Shown here: piece after piece, positions 24,701-32,400 of the stretch | Layout: each line of letters begins with the position of its first letter | Position numbering within the stretch: the stretch's first letter is position 1 | Assembly (NCBI RefSeq): GCF_000764305.2 | Contig: NW_025941668.1 | Location: forward strand, 1-64,000 | DNA length: 64,000 nucleotides | DNA from: Hyalella azteca | Lineage: Eukaryota; Arthropoda; Malacostraca; Amphipoda; Hyalellidae | Direction: 5' to 3' | The notes under the pieces: generated by a model | What the model saw: the letters and a program-made list of their open reading frames with translations, nothing else | Told to the model about the DNA's origin: nothing | Database searches by the model: none | Made by a program: the position numbers and the translations under genes

Positions 24701-27700
24701 GAATTTTGCCATCGTTTGTTTGTGCCATAGTTATATGGCAATACGGGCCGAAATTCACAGTGATCAAGTAATTTCTTCCAAACTACTGAACAGATTCAAA
24801 CGAAATTTTGAATTTGCAGTCCTAACTACCGAACGTTAATGTTTAGCTCGTGAAAATTTTTTCGATTGTGCCTTTGTTGCGATTTTTTTTTTCATTTCAC
24901 CTTCATTCGTGATTTAAACAGCAATATGTGTTTAAATTCGCAGTAACCAAGAAATTTTTTCCAAACTGCTGAACAGATTTGAACGAAACTTAGTATTTAA
25001 ATACCTAACCTCAGCAACGGTGATGTTTAGCTCGTTACAATTTTTTCGTTTTGCCTTCGTTTGAGAATTATACGGCTATACGTATACGGCTCTTGGTTAA
25101 ACCGGCCGGTAGGAAAGCCAGTCGTTCCTCCTATATCTGTATCTGTAATTTTGGCCTGTTTCGCAATATACGCGTAACTCACGAATGAAGGTGAAATTAA
25201 AAAAATAAATACGAGCTAAGCATCACCGTTAGGTTTTGATGAATACATGTTCCGAGTTTCATAGAGCTGCGTTCATTAGTTTGGGAGAAATTACTTGATA
25301 ACTGAATTTGGAGATTGGTCGTGAGACCGGCCACGAGTCCGGCCGTAAATTCGCCCGAGACGTCCTATATGCATGGTTTCTAGTGCTGAAACAGTTAAAA
25401 CAGCTGAAAAACATATTGGTTCACTAAATGGGGTTCTATTTGTGAAATACACATTTGTGTTTAACCTTTCTCTTTTAAAATTGCAGTGTACTAAATTTTA
25501 AGATAGGCGTATGTCTGTGGGGGCGCTAGAAATTCACTAGGGAGCCAAAGGGGGCGCCAGCCTAGCTGAAAAAGTTTGGGAACCACTGGTTTAGTGGCAG
25601 CGAGCCCGTGCTCTACGTGTAGAACAATCGACCGTTTGTCATCAGTTTAGTGGCAGCCAGCCAGTGCTCTACGTGTAGAACAATCGACCGTTTGTCATCA
25701 GTTTAGTGGCAGCCAGCCAGTGCTCTACGTGTAGAACATTCGACCGTTTGTCATCAGTTTAGTGGCAGCCAGCCAGTGCTCTACGTGTAGAACAATCGAC
25801 CGTTTGTCATCAGTTTATTGGCAGCCAGCCAGTGCTCTACGTGTAGAACATTCGACCAATTACCGTAATATGATTGGTAGCAAGCCATAGTGTTCTACGT
25901 GTAGAACAATAATGAGTTAGCAACAATCACAAGTGTTCGTATGTTAAGTTGACTACATCGCTTACTAGGTGTTCATGCCCCTGCTCCTGCACAGGATGTA
26001 CGAGGGCAAGGAGGTGCTGCACAACCCTGAGCTCATCCTATACGTGGGCGTCGTGGGTCTCGTCGTGAATATCATCGGCCTGGCCCTGCTGCACAGTGAG
26101 TAACCCTACAACTAATCTGTTTTATTACTTATTATACCCCCTTAATCTTCCTGCTTTGTAGTAGTGGGTGAGTTCTTGACCTGGTTTTAAGTACTTATAT
26201 CATCAGTCTGCTTATATCGCAAGTTCACAAGGAATTTAAAAGCAAAGAAAACGCCAAGAAAATTCACCATATCGATATTGACCATATTGATATTGATTGA
26301 ATATCGATATTGAATATCGATATTCAATATCGATATGGTGAATTTTCTTGGCGTTTTCTTTGCTTTTAAATTCCTTGTGACCTGGTTTTGTATTGTATAG
26401 CTATTTAATTCGAATTTGAATATTAAATTTGATTTCGAATATTAAATTCGAAGCTGGAACTGTAAGCGACATACGTGGGGCATGTATCAGGAGGTGGAGG
26501 TGAGATAAGTAAGATATGAAACCGGAACTTGAGATACGTGCAACAAGAAGCGGGGGAAATGAATTGAGGTCCATGGCGACATGTGGTTGGGGACGGGAAT
26601 GAGAACAGCTTGCGAGAACCTCGAGCCAAATGTCCTGACCAAAAAGTGACGGCAGCCCCGACGCAAGATTCATTATTCCCAGGAACCTAATAACCGCTCT
26701 GTCAATCCGAACTATGAAAATTTGCTTAAGCACACGTAGCGGTCTGAGTACACGTAGCGGTCTGAGTACACGTAGCGGTCTGAGTACACGTAGCGGTCTG
26801 AGTACACGTAGCGGTCTGAGTACACGTAGCGGTCTGAGTACACTTAGCGGTCTGAGTACAACTAGCGGTCTGAGTACACCTTGCGGTCTGAGTACACCTT
26901 GCGGTCTAAGTATATGTAGCGGTCTGGAGTACACGTAGCGGTCTGAGTACACCTAGCGGTCTGAGTACACCTTGCGGTCTAAGTATATGTAGCGGTCTTG
27001 ACTCTTGAGTACACGTAGCGGCCGACTTATCACCTGTAATTTAGCTTGAAAAACAATCAGTTATTGGCTGACGGAGATACGAACACGTAAATTTTTTGAT
27101 AGTACATCCTCAAGGCGTCAGGACCACGTCCGTAGGTTGTGATGGCACCAAACGTTCATTGATTTATTCTTCCGCCACAGAGCACGGTCACGGCCACAGC
27201 CACGGCGGCGGAGGTGGCCACGGGCACAGCCACGGCGGGGCATCTGCTCGCCGGTCGTCACGACAGGCGACGATCAACACGCTCGTCGCCACAGACGACA
27301 ACGAGAACGATCAGCGTCTTGCGTCCGGCGGCTCCATCTCCATCATGGCGGCCGCGGGTGGCGGGGCGGGCGGCGGGACGGACGGCGGGGACGACGAGCG
27401 GCGGACCGACAAGAAACGCGGCAAGAAGTCCTCCGTGTCCATGAACATGAAGGGCGCCTTCCTGCATGTTCTTTCCGACGCCCTCGGTGGGGTCCTGGGG
27501 CATGTTGATACGGGGGAGGGGGGGGGGGAGTTTGTGTGTTAGATTAAAAGAATATCTTTTTGAAAGGATTGTGTGTTAAATTAGAAGGATTATCTCTTTT
27601 GAAAGGATTGTGTGTTAAATTAGAAGGACTATCTTTTTTTGAAGGATTTGTGTGTTAAATTAGGAGGCCTATCTGTGTGTGGTCAATGCAATAGGTCTAC

Positions 27701-30475
27701 AATGATCGTAATATGTGGCGATCCTCAAAAGATCCTTATGACCATCATCATAATGATCAATATAAAGACCAATTTAACGATCTGTGTGACGAGAAAAATA
27801 ACTATAAATAAAACGAGCTAAATAACGATCAAAACTACGATCGACACTACGATGTATACGACAAAGCGTGTTCACAGGGTCGGTGGTGGTGATCGTGAGC
27901 GCGTTGATCGTCTGGAAGACAGACTTCGTGTACAAGAGCTACGTGGACCCCGTGCTCTCCATGCTGCTCGTGCTGCTCATCTCGTACACTACGTGGCCGC
28001 TGCTCAAGGAGAGTGCGCTCATCCTGCTCCAGACCGTGCCCACGCACATACAGGTGCGTGACATGCATGTACAGGTGCGTGACATGCATGTACAGGTGCG
28101 TGACATGCATGTACAGGTGCGTGACATGCATGTACAGGTGCGTGATGCGTGACATGCAGGTGCGTGCCACGCATACACAGGTGCGTGACGTGCATGTACA
28201 GGTGCGTGATGCGTGACATGCAGGTGCGTGCCACGCATACACAGGTGCGTGACATGCATGTACAGGTGCGTTTAATACAGTGTCAAATAATACCTGCTCT
28301 TACACAAAGCTGATGCGTATTGTTTGAATAATACCCATGCAGAAACTTTCCCATCACGCATGCCTCTCTTCTGAAACTATCCAATATGGATGTCCAAAAT
28401 CAGTCTAAACCTAAAGTGGGCGGTTTCTAGAACAAAAAAAGGAAGGGTTTTTAGAACAAGTTAAATGTTTCCAGAAAATAACAGTAAAGGTTAAAGTCTA
28501 TAAGAAAATACAAGAAATTGATATTATCCGTTGGGTGGGAGGAATATGGCTTTATCATCGAATCGGGGATAATGGCATGTTTTTTAGATCTTCTTAATTA
28601 TTAGTGAGGCTGAGTTCTAATGTACCGCAGTCATCACTGTTTACAAGTGTTGTACACAGCGATGTACAAGTGTTGTATCTCGGCCGCGTTGTTCTTAACC
28701 CTCTACCGCCTGACACGAGTAACCGAAGCAATATTGTCACAAGCCTACTTCACAAAAAGGATACGTTCCAGTGAGCGCAGAATGACTTACACTGAAGGTT
28801 GCCGTCACGTACGTACCCTTTAAAATGTTCCCTGTTGTGTGCAAACGTCCTCAGGTTGCTACACTTAATAATTTACTATAATTTAAGTTGTAAGATATGT
28901 TCCCGGAGAGTTACATATAGAGGGTTAAAGTTTTTAACCCTCCCGGTATAGTTTCATAGTTTAACCCTCCCGGCGGTAGAGGGTTAAAATTTTTAACCCT
29001 CCCGGCGATAGAGGGTTAAAGTTTTTAACATCCGCGGTGAAATCGGATCTAAATGAAGCTTAGTTTCATTACAAACCTTGGCAACAACCCTATTTATTCC
29101 CACAACAATCTCGTTTCCTTTGTAAAATGCCCAGAAATACATTAATTCAACCTAGTTCCTATTCATAAATTATTGTGTATTGTGGCCAAAAATCAATAAA
29201 TTCTGTTTCACGAATACCAAGACGGACGAATATATGTGCAGGTGGAGGGCATCCAGCAGCAGCTGCTGATGGTGGACGGGGTGCTGGCCGTGCATGAGTT
29301 CCACGTCTGGCAGCTCGCTGGTGACAGAATTATTGCCTCTGCACACATCAGGTCTCGTTATTTGATGACACTTGCGGGCAATGCCTACCAATATAATCAA
29401 CAACTTATAACCTCAATTACGTAGCGCAATCATCTCTAGTAATGCAGATGCCTCCGTCTGTAGTTATCACTTATCAGCACACATCAGGTCTCGTTATTTG
29501 ATAACACTTGCTGGCAATGTCCTACAAGATAATCTACAAATTTTAACCGCGATTACCTCATTCTGCAGTGCGGCTGATTTGTTAACGCTCGTAGTGACGT
29601 ATTATTTTCTTTGTGTGTGGCTGTGCCTTACAGGAAATTGAGGATTGTTTACAAAGATAAACCTGCAGCATAAGTATATAAGATTCGTTTACTCTTTACG
29701 ATATCGCAGTGTTTGCTGTGAAGACTAACATGAACCTCGTGACGTGACTGACAACCCATCACGTTACAGGTGCCGTAACCTGCAGGACTACATGGTGCTG
29801 GCGGAGAAGGTGAAGAAGATGTTCCACGAAGAAGGCATCCACTCGACGACCATCCAGCCCGAGTTCGTGGAGCTGGAATCCGTGCATGCGGACCAGAACT
29901 GCATCCTGGACTGCCCCACTAACGACAAGGAGGAGTGCGCTGCCAGCACCTGCTGTGGGCCTACCTCCAGACAGGTAATGCAGTCCTTGCGTCAGTCTCC
30001 CTCAGGAATAACATCGTCGAAATCCTCAGGGTCTCTCCATGGCATGGGGCGCAGTGACTCGGGTGCTGCAAACCAAACCTTTACACCCAGCAAAAATAAG
30101 TTGTTTCCCTCGGTCTTTGATAGAGAAAATCTGGCGTTATGCCATGTGGGGGTGAAACGGCCTTCTGTGCCTGCGGTGCTACGGCGGGGCTCCCGCGCGT
30201 CCCTTGACTTGAGGAAGCCTTCTGGGTCTCTGACGTCCTTGCGTGATATTCCTTGTCACCCCATAAATATTTCCTTGAGTCACACGGAGGATCTAGATGC
30301 CTCGGCTGGGGGTGAGGTAAACCACGACTCTGTGGCCGTAGCGACCAAGCCCGGCGCTGGTTTAGGTGAAAGACTTGCCAGTCAGGGCTCCCAGCAAGAT
30401 GTGTTGGCGCGTGTGCTCAGGCGTGGTGACACGTATACGTGGCATGCAGACGCTGCCTTTCCAGCCCATATCTGA
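12607..30475 (+). CDS. SLC30A1: SLC30A1/ZnT1-type zinc exporter (seven exons, about 571 aa)
   Basis: Cation-diffusion-facilitator antiporter that exports Zn2+ across the plasma membrane. Exons joined with matching phases give six transmembrane segments. TM2 carries the zinc site SFHMLSD (HxxxD) and TM5 carries HVLSDALG (HxxxD), both intact. KNTFGWARAEVLGALVN follows TM2. The loop between TM4 and TM5 is histidine-rich (HGHGHSHGG, then GHGHSHGG), as in ZnT1. TM6 is followed by WPLLKESALILLQTVP, then the cytosolic ferredoxin-like domain with VHEFHVWQLAGDRIIASAHI and HSTTIQPEFVE, and a cysteine-rich CAASTCCG tail. ATG 12607 starts a typical MGxW N-terminus. The last exon can be read through to a stop at 30475; alternatives are listed separately. 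Human ZnT1 is about 507 aa. Animal ZnT1 genes often respond to metal through MTF-1, but I did not locate a metal-response element. Confidence 0.9.
13869..14017. repeat. Minisatellite, about 44-bp unit, 3.4 copies
   Basis: Units read GCAGATCATTCCTCTAGCAA then GCAGATCGCTCCTTGCCTGTA, nearly identical. Within ZnT1 intron 1. Confidence 0.85.
14280..14445 (+). repeat. Dispersed element with (CGGA)n microsatellite, copy 1
   Basis: TTATAACG...AACTCAGCACTCACAGCAG, GAGTGACAGAGAGCGCGTTTTC, then GGTCACGGACGGACGGACGG, then CATGGCGAGCACAATAGTGC. The same order, reverse-complemented, is at 52305-52490, so this is a mobile or dispersed repeat rather than a simple microsatellite. Confidence 0.75.
17947..18089. 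repeat. Minisatellite, 29-bp unit, about 5 copies
   Basis: Unit ATAGTGAGCACCTGCYGCT plus ATTGAGGCTC, repeated five times with a 2-base insertion in one copy. It directly abuts the transposon-end fragment at 18090. Confidence 0.9.
18090..18178 (-). mobile_element. Solo end of the GGGTAAAC element family
   Basis: Matches 18908-19002 (CAGAACT...GTAACGCATACG through ATATACCGCGTTTACCC) and ends in TA. Only the terminal 89 bases are present. Confidence 0.7.
18543..19002 (-). mobile_element. Short GGGTAAAC-family element, 460 bp, minus orientation
   Basis: Starts GGGTAAACTCGGTATATTCC, ends GGAATATACCGCGTTTACCC, flanked by TA on both sides. Compared with the full-length copies the interior is deleted. 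It joins head-to-head to the next copy. Confidence 0.75.
19005..19907 (+). mobile_element. GGGTAAAC-family element, about 0.9 kb, missing its first bases
   Basis: Shares its whole interior with 331-1266. The first 14-16 bases of the terminal repeat are absent, because the copy begins TTCCGACACTTTAAGG right after the TA that ends the preceding inverted copy. The right end ATATACCGCGTTTACCC plus TA is intact. Confidence 0.75.
19990..21376 (-). pseudogene. Non-LTR retrotransposon reverse transcriptase, 3' part, decayed
   Basis: On the minus strand the translation shows reverse-transcriptase block A (YLDFAKAFDSVSHERLL), QRVSINGTVSDWASVRNG, block B (VPQGSILGP) and FINDLP, then, with frameshifts and stops, MIEKS and the C-terminal LINE tail block DMWNSLPDDIVGAPSMKAFK. 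This order fits a CR1/Jockey-type element. It is 5'-truncated at 21376, exactly where the 1544-bp duplication begins. No intact ORF remains. It lies in ZnT1 intron 1, antisense. Confidence 0.85.
21377..22920. repeat. Copy 2 of the 1544-bp duplication
   Basis: Same sequence as 10722-12265. The left neighbour is the truncated reverse transcriptase and the right neighbour is unrelated intron sequence (TATAGACCACC...). Confidence 0.9.
23043..23166. repeat. Minisatellite, about 42-bp unit, 3 copies
   Basis: GGTCTTGTGAAGGGTCTAGG then CTGTGGTGTTGYGGGC, three times. Confidence 0.85.
23920..24105. repeat. 52-bp minisatellite carrying the ZnT1 exon 2 splice acceptor
   Basis: Four copies at exact 52-base spacing (AGTCCACGTGG at 23931, 23983, 24035 and 24087). 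Each has the pyrimidine stretch, CCACAG and CGCAG acceptors, and the first bases of exon 2 (TCCACGTGGAAGTACAGC). Only the last copy continues into exon 2. Confidence 0.95.
24089..24216 (+). CDS. SLC30A1: ZnT1 exon 2 (TM3)
   Basis: Starts after ACGCAG (an acceptor at 24082, six bases earlier, is also in frame) and ends before GTGAGA 24217 in phase 2. Encodes KNTFGWARAEVLGALVNSVF and TM3, FLLALCFSIFVEAIE. The exon frame stays open through all upstream repeat copies. Confidence 0.9.
24311..24366. repeat. Detached unit of the 56-bp minisatellite
   Basis: GCTCTACGTGTAGAACAATC then GACCGTTTGTCATCAGTTTAG matches the array at 25590-25919. The two are separated by inserted repeats. Confidence 0.8.
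24490..25371. mobile_element. Foldback-type element with long terminal inverted repeats
   Basis: The left arm ACGTCTCAGACAAAC...ACGGCCGGACTCGCGGCCGG recurs inverted at about 25290-25371 over roughly 80 bases with few mismatches. The interior contains three diverged copies of a block ending TAATGTTTAGCTCGTGAAAA. No ORF. Confidence 0.7.
25508..25588. mobile_element. hAT-type transposon end
   Basis: Read on the minus strand the end is CAGTGGTTCCCAAACTTTTT followed by GGCGCCCCC, the usual hAT terminal sequence. The opposite end is not recognisable. GTTTAGTG follows the end and also occurs at 24361-24368, which would fit an 8-bp target duplication, but the same word is part of the minisatellite. 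Confidence 0.55.
25590..25919. repeat. Minisatellite, 56-bp unit, about 6 copies
   Basis: Unit AGTGGCAGCCAGCCAGTGCT, CTACGTGTAGAACAATCGAC, CGTTTGTCATCAGTTT. Ends about 75 bases before ZnT1 exon 3. Confidence 0.92.
25995..26095 (+). CDS. SLC30A1: ZnT1 exon 3 (TM4)
   Basis: Starts after GCACAG and ends before GTGAGT 26096 in phase 1. Encodes MYEGKEVLHNPELILYVGVV and TM4, VNIIGLALLH. Confidence 0.9.
26226..26379. repeat. Long near-perfect inverted repeat (hairpin) in ZnT1 intron 3
   Basis: The arms, about 53 bases, start CACAAGGAATTTAAAAGC and end with the exact complement. The spacer is built of ATATCGATATTG-type palindromes, so almost the whole 154 bases can fold. Confidence 0.9.
26730..27023. 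repeat. Minisatellite, 18-bp unit, about 16 copies
   Basis: Unit CTGAGTACACGTAGCGGT with variants. Because 18 is a multiple of 3 it creates spurious repetitive ORFs (LSTRSG on plus). Lies just upstream of ZnT1 exon 4. Confidence 0.93.
27181..27486 (+). CDS. SLC30A1: ZnT1 exon 4 (histidine-rich loop, TM5 start, second HxxxD)
   Basis: Starts after CCACAG in phase 1 and ends before GTGGGG 27487 in phase 1. Encodes two HGHSHGG-type clusters likely to bind zinc, a low-complexity Gly/Asp/Arg linker, MNMKGAFLHVLSDAL and the start of TM5. Very GC-rich against its intron. Confidence 0.9.
27531..27676. repeat. Minisatellite, about 44-bp unit, 3 copies
   Basis: TGTGTGTTAAATTAGAAGGA then TATCTTTTTTGAAAGGATT, repeated. 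Begins about 45 bases after the exon 4 donor. Confidence 0.85.
27878..28053 (+). CDS. SLC30A1: ZnT1 exon 5 (TM5-TM6)
   Basis: Starts after TTCACAG in phase 1 and ends at CAG before GTGCGT 28054 in phase 0. Encodes VVIVSALIVW (TM5), TM6, and WPLLKESALILLQTVP. The donor is the first of an array of duplicated donors. Confidence 0.92.
28042..28270. repeat. 21-bp minisatellite of duplicated 5' splice sites (ZnT1 exon 5)
   Basis: Unit GTGCGTGACATGCATGTACAG, four regular copies from 28054, then longer mixed units (with GTGCGTGATGCGTGACATGC and CCACGCATACACAG). Every unit contains CAG|GTGCGT. In the exon frame four extra units read VRDMHVQ before a stop near 28150. Confidence 0.95.
28915..29035. repeat. 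Palindrome-rich short tandem repeat
   Basis: AGAGGGTTAAARTTTTTAAC then CCTCCCGGCGGT, about four units. GGGTTAAA and TTTAACCC make each unit self-complementary. In ZnT1 intron 5. Confidence 0.8.
29242..29351 (+). CDS. SLC30A1: ZnT1 exon 6 (cytosolic domain, first part)
   Basis: Starts after GTGCAG in phase 0 and ends AG|GTCTCG 29352 in phase 2. Encodes VEGIQQQLLMVDGVLAVHE and FHVWQLAGDRIIASAHI, the CDF C-terminal domain. Confidence 0.92.
29341..29560. repeat. Tandem duplication of the ZnT1 exon 6 donor region
   Basis: About 82 bases starting GCACACATCAGGTCTCGTTA occur at 29341 and again at 29478, 137 bases apart, with roughly one difference in six bases. The copy contains the last 11 bases of exon 6 and its donor. 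Confidence 0.88.
29770..30475 (+). CDS. SLC30A1: ZnT1 exon 7, read-through form ending at 30475
   Basis: Starts after GTTACAG in phase 2. Encodes CRNLQDYMVLAEKVKKMFHE, HSTTIQPEFVE, and the cysteine-rich end CAASTCCGPTSRQ. Continuing past a good CAG|GTAATG donor at 29975, the frame stays open for 167 further codons, serine-rich with basic patches, to a TGA ending at 30475. Two AATAAA signals follow. So a complete transcript can end here. Confidence 0.85.
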
Positions 30476-30798
30476 CTCTTGCCTGGTCGAGAAGGATCTG
30501 TGTCGTTTTCCAGAATATCATTCGCTGTTAATACCTGCGATAACTCAAGACTGCTCATGAGATCAGTTCGCTCCCAAACTTGATTGTTTTTTAACTTTTG
30601 GGCGTACGGGGTAACTACAGTGCTCAGTTCTTGAAATGCATTCAATAATGGACTTTTTTATGTTCAGTTTTGAAACCCTAGTGTTTTTTGTTGAACGTGT
30701 AAAAAATCGTTTAAGACAATTTTGTCACTCAACACGAAAATTTACAATATTAAATGCAGAATGAGAATGTTCTAGTGTCACAGCACAGCGTCTGCCAA

Positions 30799-30951
30799 AA
30801 TAAAATATTCTTCTAATTTATTCGTCGTCGTTGTTGTTTATACATGACGCAGGCTGGCGTTCACCTCCTCCTCGTGTGATTTAGTTTGTCATATTACCTT
30901 TAGTGGACTGCTTCACAAACGTTAAATCGACAATTTGATTTTATAAATAAA
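30799..30951 (+). promoter_or_regulatory. Two poly(A) signals after the ZnT1 read-through exon
   Basis: AATAAA at 30799-30804 and 30946-30951. Confidence 0.5.
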
Positions 30952-30993
30952 GGTAATGGTTTCCAAACATCCGCGTACGTTGTTGTTGTTTTA

Positions 30994-31090
30994 ATTGCCC
31001 ATCCTGGTAGTGGCGACTAGATAAGGGAGGGGGTGATAGGTCAGTTTTTCCAGGCAGTTTAATGCCACTGGTAGTTCCACGACCATCATT
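30994..31090. repeat. Dispersed repeat similar to 9246-9340
   Basis: AATTGCCCATCCTGGTAGTG...GGGAGGG, then TTCCAGGCAGTTTAATGCC, comparable with the segment downstream of WDR46. Confidence 0.4.
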
Positions 31091-31996
31091 GGCTCCGCGT
31101 ACGTCGACAACCTCGTCAAAAATAACATAAGGTTAAAGAAGTGGGAATGGGTTAGAACAATTTGTAGTTTCGGAGCTGAAAAATGTTTACTCTTCTTACT
31201 CTTGCGATGTTGTTATGCCGAATGTGCATGTTAAATGTGTGCATCGGTTGTGTTCGATTATTGGCCTCCCCACCTAACAATTGCCATGGCTATTGTTGCT
31301 TGGTAGTCTCGTTTCTTGCCCTTTTATTGGTTGTTGTTCAGTTGCAGCTCGTCACTTATTTATTTATTGGATGTTAAGTTCCAGCACGTCACTTTTTAGC
31401 ATCCCTAGGTTACCTGCATCTCTGCCCTTGTGCTGTCTTTCGCTTGTTAATGGACGATCACTTTCATTGATGCGGGATATTTATTTCGCAATATAAATAT
31501 AATTAATGGCATTTATATTAAATTTCATCAACTAATTCGTTAATGATGCATTTAAGTACAAATCTAAATAAAAAAAACTGTCCCTCCTTAAGGCTCTCAC
31601 ATTCCACTTAGGGAGCTTTTTATTTGAGGTTCATCCTTCCGTTCCTCTAGACTCCCTTGCCCTGTGTTGAATGTATATTGTTAACTCTGGGACATGCTTG
31701 CTAGTTCCCCATCTTTTAATTAATTACTGCACCCTCTGACTCACTGCATGTATTCCCTTAATTCCCTGCAATATTTTATTACATAGTTTCTGCTCCCTTT
31801 TGTATTGCTAACGAACTTGTAAATTTCGATACAGTAGCCATATCGTCCAGATAATTTTTACCGCTATTTATTAGCATGATAAACTATTTATCTTGTTATT
31901 TAACCCATTTAATTCATCTTATCATTAACCCATTCTCAATAGAAGGGAATAGTTGTAGCAGGTGCAGCTGTAGCATGACGCATGTGTATGTTGCAG

Positions 31997-32056
31997 CTGC
32001 AGCATCAGAGTCCTGAGCAGCAGCAGCTGTTGCGGCAGCGCACAGCAGACGTGTAG
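31997..32056 (+). CDS. Candidate alternative ZnT1 exon 8a
   Basis: After TGTTGCAG the frame in phase 0 (as left by the 29975 donor) reads LQHQSPEQQQLLRQRTADV and stops at TAG 32056. A weak donor (GAC|GTGTAG) just before the stop would join in phase 0 to the next candidate. No homology support. Confidence 0.35.
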   Translation: MQHQSPEQQQLLRQRTADV

Positions 32057-32187
32057 ACCTGCCACCCCTCACCTCCCCTCAGTTGCTCTCCTGTGCACCA
32101 GCTTTATTTCCCCTCAGGTATCTCCCCTCTCACCACCAGCCTCCCTCGCTACACTCACGCCTCCTAATAATTACTCTCTTCTGCTTA

Positions 32188-32400
32188 TACTCTCATGCGT
32201 CCCTCTCTTTTGCTTATCCTCTCATGCGCCCCTCTCTTTTGTTTGTCACTCTCATGCGCCCCTCTCTCTTGATCGTCACTCTCATGCATCCCTCTCTTTT
32301 GTAACTGCTCCACTAACCACTGCTTAACTAACCACTGCTCCACTAACCACTGCTCCACTAACCACTGCTCCACTAACCACTGCTTAACTAACCACTGCAT
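32188..32400. repeat. Two adjoining short minisatellites (29-30 bp and 15 bp)
   Basis: CTCTCATGCGCCCCTCTCTT units four times to about 32302, followed by CTGCTCCACTAACCA units about seven times to 32400. Confidence 0.85.

Noticed and set aside
26401..26952. ORF of 183 codons (minus) and 74 codons (plus) with hexapeptide repeats
   Set aside because: Explained by the 18-bp minisatellite; no start context, no splice support, open on both strands.
27847..28259. Long minus-strand ORFs with MHVTHLY repeats
   Set aside because: Antisense of ZnT1 exon 5 and the 21-bp repeat.
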